Positions 55,743 to 63,694 of a stretch of DNA of 64,000 nucleotides are shown one piece after another (within the stretch, counting starts at the first letter, position 1; each line of letters opens with the position of its first letter). The DNA comes from Novosphingobium indicum (GTDB taxonomy: Bacteria > Pseudomonadota > Alphaproteobacteria > Sphingomonadales > Sphingomonadaceae), in NCBI RefSeq assembly GCF_014645195.1, contig NZ_BMLK01000003.1:186001-250000 (forward strand), in the 5' to 3' direction. Under the pieces are notes generated by a model. That model had not been told where the DNA came from, made no database searches, and saw only the letters and a list, made by a program, of their open reading frames with translations. The position numbers and the translations under genes were made by a program.

Positions 55743-56645
55743 CTATACCAAAGTAGGAGGTCGGGCCTTTCGGGTTGCGATCCAGCACCCGATCACAATC
55801 AGGACCGCGCCTGCGAGCGTGGCCGCTTCCACCCTTTCGCCGAAGATCAGCCAGCCGAACAGCGCCGCCCAGAGGAAGCCGGTGTACTCGACGGGAACCA
55901 GCACCTGCGCCTCGGCGCGGGCATAGCCCCAGGACAGGAACAGCAGCGCGCAGGTCGCGAAAAAGGCGCCGGCGCCGATCATGCGCAGCGTGGCGGTGTC
56001 CGGCCAGACCAGAAAAAACGGCGAAAATACGAGGAAAATCAGCGCGAGGATGCCGTTCTGGAACAGCGCGATCTCCACCGGGCCGGCCAGCAGCGCCTGC
56101 TTGCGCTGGAACACCAGATTGAGCGCGTAGAACATCGCCGAGCACAGGATCGCCGCCGTGCCCGCTATCGCCTCGTCCGAAAAGGCGCCCGCGCCGAAAC
56201 GCCCGGCACCGATCACCAGCACGCCGACGATCCCCAGCAGCGCGGCCACGATCGCCTGCGGACGAATTTTTTCGCCGAGCATCACCGCGGCGAAATATAA
56301 CGCCACGATCGGGGCGATGAACGAAATGGCGATGCCCTCGGCCAAGGGGATTCGCACCAGCCCGTAGAAGAACAGCACCGCCATGGCCGCCACGATCGCC
56401 GAGCGCTGGGCATGGACGATCAGGACATGGCGCCGGGGCAGGGGGCGGCCCGCCGCGAGCCAGACGGGTATCGTCAGCAGCGTGCCGAAGAGATTGCGCA
56501 GGAACAGCGCGGTCAGCACGCCCACGGCAATCGAGGCGCCCTTGATCGCGGCGTCCATCGCACTGAACGCGCCGATCCCCGCGACGACCGACAGGACCGG
56601 CAGCCACGATGGCGGGGAGGCGGGTTCGGACGAGGGCGCGTGCAT
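55743..56645 (-). CDS. EamA-family (DMT) transporter
   Basis: A 300-residue inner-membrane protein with ten predicted helices in two EamA repeats (residues about 15-145 and 160-295). Family traces are FYGLVRIPLAEGIAISFIAP and SWGYARAEAQVLVPVEYTGF then LWAALFGWLIFGE. DMT carriers export metabolites, amino acids or nucleobases; the substrate is not readable. The ATG at 56645 begins MHAPSSEPASPP. It is divergent from the L,D-transpeptidase gene. Confidence 0.88.
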   Translation of the reverse strand: MHAPSSEPASPPSWLPVLSVVAGIGAFSAMDAAIKGASIAVGVLTALFLRNLFGTLLTIPVWLAAGRPLPRRHVLIVHAQRSAIVAAMAVLFFYGLVRIPLAEGIAISFIAPIVALYFAAVMLGEKIRPQAIVAALLGIVGVLVIGAGRFGAGAFSDEAIAGTAAILCSAMFYALNLVFQRKQALLAGPVEIALFQNGILALIFLVFSPFFLVWPDTATLRMIGAGAFFATCALLFLSWGYARAEAQVLVPVEYTGFLWAALFGWLIFGERVEAATLAGAVLIVIGCWIATRKARPPTLV

Positions 56646-56814
56646 GGTGCCTTTGCGTCTCGCCCCGCGCGCAGTTGTGCGCAAGCAATTCATCGCAGCG
56701 ACAGCACAAATGCTTGAAGATGTCCCGGCAAAGGAGCAGATCGGAGCGTCCGCTGCGGATTGGCCCCGTTTGCAGGGACGTTTTCGAAAGCAAGGTAGGG
56801 CAGGCTTAATCAAA

Positions 56815-58290
56815 ATGGCGAATTTCAGGCAGTTGAATGCCGGTGTGGTATCGGGTCTGGTGGCGTTCGGTCTCTCGGCGCAGCCGGTGCTGGCGCATAA
56901 GACCAAGACGGAACTCCCCGAAAGCATCCTGCCGGAAACCGCGCCGACGGTACCGGCGACCAGCAAACCTGCGGCCAGATCGGAACCGGCTGCGGCACCT
57001 TCTGCGGTGCCCACGCAGGTGCCGGGTCGCACACCCGCTGCCCCTTCCACTTCCGAACCCCTGCCGGGCACCGTGCAGACGATTGCGGAACCGGTTGTGC
57101 AGGAACTGTTCCTGTCCGAACCGGTGATGTCCTGGTCGCTGGCGGATGCGCAGGACCTGCTTTCGACGATCGAGCTGATCGGCAAGGAAGGGCTGCTGCC
57201 CGCAGACTACAAGCCCGCCGCGCTCAAGGCGGCGATTGCCGCGGGCGAAGGCGACGAACTCGATGCGCTCGCCAGCAAGACCTTCGGCTGGCTGATCGAG
57301 GACCTGCGCGACGGACGCACGCCGATGGAGGACCGCGTGCAGTGGTTCGCCGTCGATCCCGATCAGGACGACATGCCGACCGCCGAGATCATGGCGCAGG
57401 CCCTGTCCGAGCATGACGTGCCGGGCGTGGTCGACAAGCTGGCCCCGACCAATCCCGACTATGCCGCGCTCAAGGCCGAATACAACGCCACGCCAAGGGC
57501 CAACAAGGCGACGCGCGCGCTGATCCAGGCGAACATGGACCGCTGGCGCTGGCTGCGCCGCGATCTGGGCGACGTCTACCTGATGACCAACGTGCCCGAG
57601 TTCCAGCTGCGTCTGGTGGTCAAGAACAAGATCATCCGCACTTACAAGACGGTGGTCGGCAAGCCCGGCCGCACGGCGACGCCGCAGCTTGCCGAGACGG
57701 TTTCGGGCGTGGTCTTCAACCCGACCTGGACGGTTCCGCAGTCGATCGTGAAGGGCGAGGGGCTGGGCGCCAAAGTGCTGAACAATCCCGCCTGGGCGCG
57801 CAATGCAGGCTACAAGGCGACCAAGGCGGCGGACGGCACGGTCTATGTGGTCCAGCAGCCGGGGCCGACCAATTCGCTCGGCCTGATGAAGATCGACATG
57901 CCCAATCCGCATGCGATCTATCTGCACGACACGCCCTCCAAGCAGTACTTCGACCGCGATGTGCGCGCCTTCTCGCACGGGTGCATTCGCACCGAACGCG
58001 CGGTGGAGCTTGGCATGACCATGGCGATCCTCGGCGCGCAGATGCCCGCCGCCGAAGCCGCCGATATCTCGCGCTCGGGCAAGTACACCAAGGTCGAGAT
58101 GACGCGGACGTTCCCGGTCTACCTGACCTACTTCACCTATGCCCGCTCGATCGACGGCGACCTCAAGGCCTTCGGCGACATCTATGATCGCGACAAGCCG
58201 GTGCTCGACAGCTTCACGCAGCCGCGCGAACTGAAAACCACCCAGCGCAAGAGCGACGAGGAAGTGATCCAGCTGGACAATCCGCTGTGA
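56815..58290 (+). CDS. L,D-transpeptidase (YkuD), YcbB-like
   Basis: A 491-residue periplasmic enzyme that forms 3-3 peptidoglycan crosslinks. A signal (GVVSGLVAFGLSAQPVLAHK) is followed by a proline/alanine-rich linker to about residue 85, then a helical YcbB-type region (DRWRWLRRDLGDVYLMTNVP), then the YkuD domain. The catalytic motif is YFDRDVRAFSHGCIRTERAV, with histidine and cysteine in SHGCIR. NPTWTVPQSIVKGEGLG is also family-typical. The ATG at 56815 matches the signal peptide. Confidence 0.92.
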   Translation: MANFRQLNAGVVSGLVAFGLSAQPVLAHKTKTELPESILPETAPTVPATSKPAARSEPAAAPSAVPTQVPGRTPAAPSTSEPLPGTVQTIAEPVVQELFLSEPVMSWSLADAQDLLSTIELIGKEGLLPADYKPAALKAAIAAGEGDELDALASKTFGWLIEDLRDGRTPMEDRVQWFAVDPDQDDMPTAEIMAQALSEHDVPGVVDKLAPTNPDYAALKAEYNATPRANKATRALIQANMDRWRWLRRDLGDVYLMTNVPEFQLRLVVKNKIIRTYKTVVGKPGRTATPQLAETVSGVVFNPTWTVPQSIVKGEGLGAKVLNNPAWARNAGYKATKAADGTVYVVQQPGPTNSLGLMKIDMPNPHAIYLHDTPSKQYFDRDVRAFSHGCIRTERAVELGMTMAILGAQMPAAEAADISRSGKYTKVEMTRTFPVYLTYFTYARSIDGDLKAFGDIYDRDKPVLDSFTQPRELKTTQRKSDEEVIQLDNPL

Positions 58291-58348
58291 CCCGCCGGCC
58301 TTCCTTTTCGAAGGAAGGTGCCCTCGTGGAGAATACCCGCTAACCCCT

Positions 58349-58433
58349 CGTCATTGCGAGGGCCGCAGGCCCGCGGCAATCCAGGGCGGTTTTGGTTGCT
58401 CTGGATTGCTTCGCGACGCTCGCAATGACGAAG
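58349..58433. repeat. Dispersed palindromic repeat, copy 2
   Basis: Arms CGTCATTGCGAGGG and CGCTCGCAATGACGAAG enclose CGCGGCAATCCAGGG and CTCTGGATTGCTTCGCG. All four parts match the copy at 2997-3103, in the same order, with a shorter centre. It lies in the 267-base gap after the L,D-transpeptidase gene. The remainder of that gap is plain GC-rich DNA. Confidence 0.82.
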
Positions 58434-58557
58434 TTGAAACATATCTCGCGGTCGACAACCTGTACCGCATCGGCGATTGCGCGGGCCCGCGCCCTTGCGC
58501 GCCGCGCGCCCGCGCCCCACGTAGCAGGCAAGCCCACCGCCAAACCAGAGGACGCCC

Positions 58558-58839
58558 ATGACCGAGAAACCCGACAGCCGCATCCAGAGCGCGACGTCGC
58601 GGGTCATCGAACTGGAAGCCGAACTCGAGGCATCGGGAAGCGCGACTACCGAGGAAGCGGCACTGGCGCGGGCAAAGGAAATCCTCCACGCCTGGGTGGA
58701 CAGCGTCACCGCCGTCGTCGCGACACCGGGCGTGGGCCGCGCCACGCTGATCCACAAGGACGGCACGGAGTCGCGCATCGCTTCGCCCGACCTGCCGTTC
58801 AAGCTGGCGGTGCCGGTGAACTTTGCGAAGCGGGATTGA
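58558..58839 (+). CDS. Small conserved-looking hypothetical protein
   Basis: A 93-residue cytoplasmic protein without recognised domain. The first half is helical (SRIQSATSRVIELEAELEAS, then EEAALARAKEILHAWVDSV) and the second half is likely beta (VGRATLIHKDGTESRIASPD). The ATG follows AGAGGACGCCC. Codon use matches the neighbouring genes, so it is probably native. Function unknown. Confidence 0.6.
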   Translation: MTEKPDSRIQSATSRVIELEAELEASGSATTEEAALARAKEILHAWVDSVTAVVATPGVGRATLIHKDGTESRIASPDLPFKLAVPVNFAKRD

Positions 58840-58883
58840 GTGCGCGGATAGCGTTCAAGCATGCCCCGATTCCAGCCGCACCG

Positions 58884-58910
58884 CTCATCCTGAGCTTGTC
58901 GAAGGATGGA
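58884..58910. repeat. Short dispersed CTCATCCTGAGC...GAAGGATG element
   Basis: CTCATCCTGAGCTTGTCGAA followed by GGATGGA is a widespread short intergenic repeat in sphingomonads and other alphaproteobacteria, recognisable in translation as LILSLSKDG. ATCCT and AGGAT are its inverted arms. Only one copy was noticed here. Confidence 0.6.
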
Positions 58911-58998
58911 TGGTCACCCCGTGCGGCAGAGGGCTAAGGGTGAGGGCATAACATTTATGGCGGCTTTTGGGACGCTCGCGCAGGCCGTTTGATGACCG

Positions 58999-59022
58999 GA
59001 ATGTCGGGGGGAGCGGACATTC
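58999..59022. repeat. GAATGTC...GACATTC inverted repeat, degenerate dispersed family
   Basis: GAATGTC (58999-59005) and GACATTC (59016-59022) are perfect 7-base arms. The string GTCGGGG.GAGCGGACATT recurs at 60022-60040. Related GCCGACATT cores lie at 60289-60299 (reverse), 60338-60347 and 63313-63321. Confidence 0.55.
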
Positions 59023-59121
59023 GCCTTCCGGACGCGAACGGCAATTAGGGGTGGGAAGCGGTCTTTCCGATGACGGCTACAGAAGATAGATAAGCGGGCA
59101 GGTAATGCATGCTTGGGGAGA

Positions 59122-59829
59122 ATGAGGTTGCGGGGGATCGCCAAGCTCTTTGGGGCATTCAAGCCGCACGGGCAATCCGTCCTTGGACAGCAAATCAGTT
59201 CCACACTATGTCTTGGTATGGTTTTGCCGCCTTCGTTCGAATTACTTTTCCAGTGGATCGAGGCTAGGCGATGCTTTGTAGATGCGCCAGGCGGCAGGAT
59301 TGGCTTCCTCTTTCCTGAAGCTGAAATGAAGCGAGGCTGGACTGATCATGGGCGACCGGGGGGCACCGACATTGAGTTCGCCGCGGAAGGAAATGCAAAC
59401 TTAAGATATTGGTTTAAGGCAGCAAACCCTGATGTTATGAGTCGGCTCTGCGTTTTCGCCAAGTCGGGCGGTGACGGTTCTATGGCCGCATTCTGGTTAG
59501 CCGAAGATGGTACTCAGAAAATTGTCCATCTGGGTTCTGGATCGGGGTCTGTAACACTCTGCATTCTTGCCGAAGACCCAGTGGATTTTCTAAGGCTGCT
59601 GGCCATCGGATATGATGAGATTTGTTGGGGCGACGCCTATTCCGAACCGCCGAATGCCAACGGTGAGTTTATCGTTGAGCCCAATTTTGCTTTTAGAAAT
59701 TGGATAGTGGACACGTTTCACACCACCATCCCGACTCAGGCCACCGAGATAGTTCGCCACCCGGCATCAATGGACGACGAGCATTCTGAGGACGCCTTCT
59801 GGCAGTGGGTGAGGAAGCACATTTGGTGA
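59122..59829 (+). CDS. Orphan SUKH/SMI1-KNR4-like protein, low GC
   Basis: A protein of about 235 residues. The middle and end resemble SMI1/KNR4 (SUKH) proteins: GDGSMAAFWLAEDGTQKIVH, LGSGSGSVTLCILAEDPVDF, and LRLLAIGYDEICWG. SUKH proteins are often immunity partners of polymorphic toxins, but no toxin gene is visible beside it. Base composition is clearly lower in GC than the flanks, a sign of transfer. ATG 59122 follows GGGGAG; ATG 59218 (MVLPPSFELLFQW) is also possible because the first 30 residues look unrelated. The 280 bases before it hold only repeats; the 212 after it hold nothing else clear. Confidence 0.6.
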   Translation: MRLRGIAKLFGAFKPHGQSVLGQQISSTLCLGMVLPPSFELLFQWIEARRCFVDAPGGRIGFLFPEAEMKRGWTDHGRPGGTDIEFAAEGNANLRYWFKAANPDVMSRLCVFAKSGGDGSMAAFWLAEDGTQKIVHLGSGSGSVTLCILAEDPVDFLRLLAIGYDEICWGDAYSEPPNANGEFIVEPNFAFRNWIVDTFHTTIPTQATEIVRHPASMDDEHSEDAFWQWVRKHIW

Positions 59830-60020
59830 ACGACTTCTTTGAGGGGCTCGATGTCGTCGAGCGAATGACCTGCAGGGGCGTGTGCTGCCATTAAGCAAAG
59901 CGGCAGTAATGTCGGCGCGGCCGGTCAGGCTGCTTCCCGGTTAAAATGCTGAAATGCTGCCCTTCTGGTGAACGTTCGACCGCTGTCGGCACCGCGCAAA
60001 CTTGCGCTGGACGACAGCGA

Positions 60021-60040
60021 AGTCGGGGTGAGCGGACATT
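60021..60040. repeat. Second copy of GTCGGGG.GAGCGGACATT repeat
   Basis: AGTCGGGGTGAGCGGACATT matches 59002-59021 except near one end and at one internal base. It ends at the stop side of the small gene at 60042-60245. Confidence 0.55.
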
Positions 60041-60041
60041 G

Positions 60042-60245
60042 CTAGTCGTCAATTTCTACACGCATGCAGGCTTGAAAGATGCGCGTGTCGCCTTCCTCGC
60101 GATGCCAAATCTCGACTACGCTGTAGTAGTTGAAATAGCCTCCCATTTCCTTGGAAACGGTCTCGCCGACGCGCGGTAAGAACGTGAACTCTCCTTCAAA
60201 AAGGGGCTTCATCTCGTCCTTCTCGTAAACTTCGACTTTCGGCAT
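60042..60245 (-). CDS. Small hypothetical protein
   Basis: A 67-residue protein: MPKVEVYEKDEMKPLFEGEF then TFLPRVGETVSKEMGGYFNY and YSVVEIWHREEGD. It looks like a small beta-barrel-type protein with a conserved-looking body; no family name was recognised. The ATG at 60245 follows GAGGAGAAAG, an excellent ribosome site. A frame extending upstream to 60350 is rejected because the added residues come from repeat DNA. It is flanked by dispersed repeats. Confidence 0.62.
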   Translation of the reverse strand: MPKVEVYEKDEMKPLFEGEFTFLPRVGETVSKEMGGYFNYYSVVEIWHREEGDTRIFQACMRVEIDD

Positions 60246-60382
60246 GGCTTTCTCCTCATGCCGTTCTGGGACAACCGTTCGACGTCCGCAATGTCGGCGT
60301 ATCCGGAAAGGCAGCTTTTGCTTCAGACCGTGAATTTGCCGACATTCCACAAAGCCGCGAACTAATCCCGGTCACCCCCTCT

Positions 60383-62254
60383 TCAAAACTGCCGGATCAC
60401 ATACAGGAACTCCTCGCCGTAGGTGTCCAGCTTGCGCGCGCCCACGCCGCTGATTTCGCCCAGCTCGGCCAGCGACGAAGGCCGGGCCTGCGCCATTTCG
60501 CGCAAGGTGGAATCGTGGAAGATCACGTAGGGTGGAACGCCTGCGTCCTTGGCAAGGTCGCGGCGCAGTTCGCGCAGGGCGTCGAACAGTGGATCGCCGA
60601 CCGGGTTGGCGCCGCCGTCTGCGCTGCCCCGGCGGCGGCGTTCCTTCTTGGGCGGGCGCACGATCATCATCGCCGCATCGCCTTTCAGCAGCGCGCGGGC
60701 ATCGCCGCCCAGCGCCAGTCCGCCGTGATCGGTGGGCACGAGGCTGCCGCGGGCCTGCAAGGCGCGCGAGACGGCCTTGAGCAGCGGCTTTTCCTCCTCG
60801 CGCAGGATGCCGAAGACCGAGAGCTGGTCGTGCCCGCGCTGGAGCACGCGGTCGTCGCTCACGCCCGAGAGCACCTTTTCGAGGTGGCTGAGGCCGTAGC
60901 TCTGGCCGGTGCGGTAGACAGCGGATAGCAACTTCTGCGCGATTGTCGTCGCGTCGATCACGTCGGCCGGTTCGAGGCAGTTGTCGCAGTTGCCGCACCT
61001 GGCGGGCGGTTCCTCGCCGAAATGGCGCAGCAGCACGGCGCGGCGGCAATCGGCGGTCTCGACGAGGCCGGCCAGCGATTCGAGCCGCTGGCGCTCGCTC
61101 TGCTGGCGGTGCTCCTCGACTTCGGCCAGGCGCTGGCGGGCGCGGGCGAAATCGTCGGCGCCCCAGAACATGACCGCCACCGAAGGATCGCCGTCGCGCC
61201 CGGCGCGGCCGGTCTCCTGATAATAAGCCTCGATCGACTTGGGGATGCCCGCATGGGCGACGAAGCGCACGTCGGGCTTGTCGATGCCCATGCCGAAAGC
61301 GACGGTGGCGACCATCACCATGTCCTCGCTGGCGACGAATTCCGCCTGATTGCGCGCGCGGACCTCGGGCGCGAGCCCGGCGTGATAGGGCAGCACGCGG
61401 CGGCCCGTCGCACTGGCAAGCTTCTCGGCCAGTTGCTCGACCCGCGCGCGGGTGGGCGCATAGACGATGCCGGGGCCGGGGTTGTCGTCGAGCACGGCCC
61501 TGATCTGGTGCATCACGCTTTCGCGCGGGCGGATGGTGTAGCGGATGTTCGGGCGGTCGAACCCCGCGACGATCAGCCCGTCCTCGGGAATGCCGAGCTG
61601 GGCGAGGATGTCGGTGCGCGTGTGGTGATCGGCGGTCGCCGTCAGCGCGAGGCGCGGGACCTGCGGGAAGGCGTCGAGCAGCGGGCGCAGCAGGCGGTAG
61701 TCGGGGCGGAAATCGTGCCCCCATTCGGAAACGCAGTGCGCCTCGTCGATGGCGAAGAGCGCGATGCGCGCCTGCGAGAGCATGTCGCGGAACTGCGGCT
61801 GGCTGGCGCGTTCGGGGGCGACGTAGAGCAGGTCCAGTTCGCCCGCGCGAAAGCGGGCCATGGTCTCGCCGCGGTTCTCGTCGACGCTGGTCAGCGTGGC
61901 GGCGCGGATGCCGTTGGCGCTCGCCGAGCGCAGCTGGTCGTGCATCAGCGCGATCAGCGGCGAGACGACGATGCAGGTGCCTTCGAGCAGGACGGCGGGA
62001 AGCTGGTAGGTGAGCGACTTGCCCGCGCCCGTCGGCATGACCGCAAGGGTGGAGTGGCCGTGGAGCACACGCTCGACCACCTGATCCTGCACGCCGCGAA
62101 AATGGGTGAAGCCGAAGACGTCGTGCAGCGCCTGCGATACCGCTTCGGGCGAGGGCGGTTCTGCCGGTGGGAAGTCGAACGCGGGCGCGAAGGCGTCCAT
62201 CCCCGCATCCTCGGCATAGAACGTCGTCTCGAAAGGCCAGTCATCCTCAGTCAC
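60383..62254 (-). CDS. recQ: ATP-dependent DNA helicase RecQ
   Basis: A 623-residue RecQ helicase for recombination and fork repair. Walker A is LAVMPTGAGKSLTYQLP, the DExH box is IDEAHCVSEWGHDFRPDYR, and motif VI includes YYQETGRAGRDGDPS. The zinc-binding cysteines are CRRAVLLRHF, then PPARCGNCDNC. An HRDC domain closes the C-terminus (LAELGEISGVGARKLDTYGE). GTG 62254 gives a start before DDWPFETTFY; ATG 62200 (MDAFAPAF) is the main alternative. An open frame further upstream is antisense to the SDR gene. Confidence 0.93.
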   Translation of the reverse strand: MTEDDWPFETTFYAEDAGMDAFAPAFDFPPAEPPSPEAVSQALHDVFGFTHFRGVQDQVVERVLHGHSTLAVMPTGAGKSLTYQLPAVLLEGTCIVVSPLIALMHDQLRSASANGIRAATLTSVDENRGETMARFRAGELDLLYVAPERASQPQFRDMLSQARIALFAIDEAHCVSEWGHDFRPDYRLLRPLLDAFPQVPRLALTATADHHTRTDILAQLGIPEDGLIVAGFDRPNIRYTIRPRESVMHQIRAVLDDNPGPGIVYAPTRARVEQLAEKLASATGRRVLPYHAGLAPEVRARNQAEFVASEDMVMVATVAFGMGIDKPDVRFVAHAGIPKSIEAYYQETGRAGRDGDPSVAVMFWGADDFARARQRLAEVEEHRQQSERQRLESLAGLVETADCRRAVLLRHFGEEPPARCGNCDNCLEPADVIDATTIAQKLLSAVYRTGQSYGLSHLEKVLSGVSDDRVLQRGHDQLSVFGILREEEKPLLKAVSRALQARGSLVPTDHGGLALGGDARALLKGDAAMMIVRPPKKERRRRGSADGGANPVGDPLFDALRELRRDLAKDAGVPPYVIFHDSTLREMAQARPSSLAELGEISGVGARKLDTYGEEFLYVIRQF

Positions 62255-62384
62255 AATGCTGTTATGGCAGAGCGGCCCCGCCCCGGAAACCGTCAAGCCG
62301 ATGGTTTCCTCCGTTTCCGGACGGAGGGCTTGCCGGATGCACGGAAAAGCGGCGAATGCGAGACGCAGGACAGGAGTGAAAGCA

Positions 62385-63242
62385 ATGGCAGGACAACGGG
62401 TAGCCGTAGTGACGGGCGCCAGCTCGGGTATCGGTCTGGAGATCGCGCGGGTGCTCGCGGCAGACGGCATGCGGGTGCTGTGCGTGGGCCGCAATCCGCT
62501 GCGCTGTGCCGCCGCCGAAGCGGATCTGCGCGCCGATGGCGGCGATGTGGAGATGCTGCGCGCCGACCTTTCGCTGTTGTCCGACGTCGACCGGCTGGCC
62601 GACGAGATCGCCGCCAGGACCGACCGGGTCGACGTGCTGGTCAACAATGCCGGGAGCATGGTCGCCGAACAGCAGATGACCTTCGAAGGCTACGAGGCGA
62701 ACTTCGCGGCCAATTTCATCGGGCCTTTCGTGCTGACCGCACGCCTGCTGCCGCTCATGCGCAAGGCGGCGGAGGATGGCCCGGCGGGCAGCGTGCGGAT
62801 CGTCAACACGTCCTCGGACGGGAGCGAGATGATCCCGACGCTCAACCTGTCCGACATGCAGAACCTCGAGAACTGGAGCCCCGGCGCGGCCTACTGCAGC
62901 GGAAAGCTGGCCAACGTGCTCCATGTCCGCGCGCTGGCGCCCCGGATCGCCGGGGACGGCATCGTCGCCCACGCCTTCCATCCCGGCACGGTCGACAGCA
63001 ACTTCTTCTCGCACACCCCGCAAAGCGTGCGCGATGCCTATGGCGAGCAGCCCAAGCTGAGCAATGCCGAGGGCGCCGACACGGCCGTCTGGCTCGCGAC
63101 AGCGGACGAACCGGGGCGCACGTCCGGCTTCTACTGGCACCAGCGCGCGCTGCGCGATCCCAATCCGATGGTGGAGGATGCGGCTTCCGTAGAGGCGTTC
63201 TGGCAGGCGGCGGAAGCGCTGGCGGGGCGGGCGGGAGTCTAG
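62385..63242 (+). CDS. Short-chain dehydrogenase/reductase
   Basis: A 285-residue SDR. Cofactor motif VAVVTGASSGIGLEIARVLA (residues 6-25), NNAG at DVLVNNAGSMV, active-site serine in RIVNTSSDGSEM and tyrosine/lysine in AAYCSGKLANVLHVRALA (YxxxK). It resembles retinol-dehydrogenase/WWOX-type SDRs in its long C-terminus. The substrate is unknown. The ATG at 62385 follows AGGAG with seven bases of spacing. It is divergent from recQ. Confidence 0.88.
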   Translation: MAGQRVAVVTGASSGIGLEIARVLAADGMRVLCVGRNPLRCAAAEADLRADGGDVEMLRADLSLLSDVDRLADEIAARTDRVDVLVNNAGSMVAEQQMTFEGYEANFAANFIGPFVLTARLLPLMRKAAEDGPAGSVRIVNTSSDGSEMIPTLNLSDMQNLENWSPGAAYCSGKLANVLHVRALAPRIAGDGIVAHAFHPGTVDSNFFSHTPQSVRDAYGEQPKLSNAEGADTAVWLATADEPGRTSGFYWHQRALRDPNPMVEDAASVEAFWQAAEALAGRAGV

Positions 63243-63369
63243 TGCAAGTATTGCCGGCGCAACAGGCGCCTGCTTTTCAACTTTTTAATCCGGCACCTGC
63301 CTTTCCGGAAGCGCCGACATTCACTTTCTGCGTAGAACTGCGGCGTAATCGAAAGTTGGCGAGGGGCTC

Positions 63370-63681
63370 ATGGAACGACTTGAACGTAATGAACCATTTC
63401 CATCTGCCATGCAGGGTCGTTGGCACGATGGGGAAGATGCAGGAGCCGAGCTGATTATCGATGGCGGCGAGGTTCACTACCTAGGGCAGGCCACTCCTTA
63501 TGATTACAAGGTGGTGGGAACGGACGATGATGCGCTCACCGTCAGCCTCAAGATAGACGATGAAGCTGGAGAAGATGACTTTCAGCGGTCACACATCACC
63601 GAATTGGTAATCACGCCAGAGGGCGATTTTCACGCTTATAACGTCAAATTTGCACGCCAGTTCGTTCGGGTTAGTGCCTGA
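63370..63681 (+). CDS. Small hypothetical protein beside IS element
   Basis: A 103-residue protein, probably all beta: SAMQGRWHDGEDAGAELIID, GGEVHYLGQATPYDYKVVGT and LVITPEGDFHAYNVKFARQF. No named family was recognised. It is lower in GC than its neighbours. The 127 bases before it carry another GCCGACATT repeat (63313-63321). The IS630-family element begins about 14 bases after its stop, so the 3' flank may have been altered. Confidence 0.58.
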   Translation: MERLERNEPFPSAMQGRWHDGEDAGAELIIDGGEVHYLGQATPYDYKVVGTDDDALTVSLKIDDEAGEDDFQRSHITELVITPEGDFHAYNVKFARQFVRVSA

Positions 63682-63694
63682 TTTTCAGGAACTA

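Noticed and set aside
61022..63454. 810-residue plus-strand frame across recQ and the SDR gene
   Set aside because: It spans two well-supported genes in other frames and has only low-complexity sequence.
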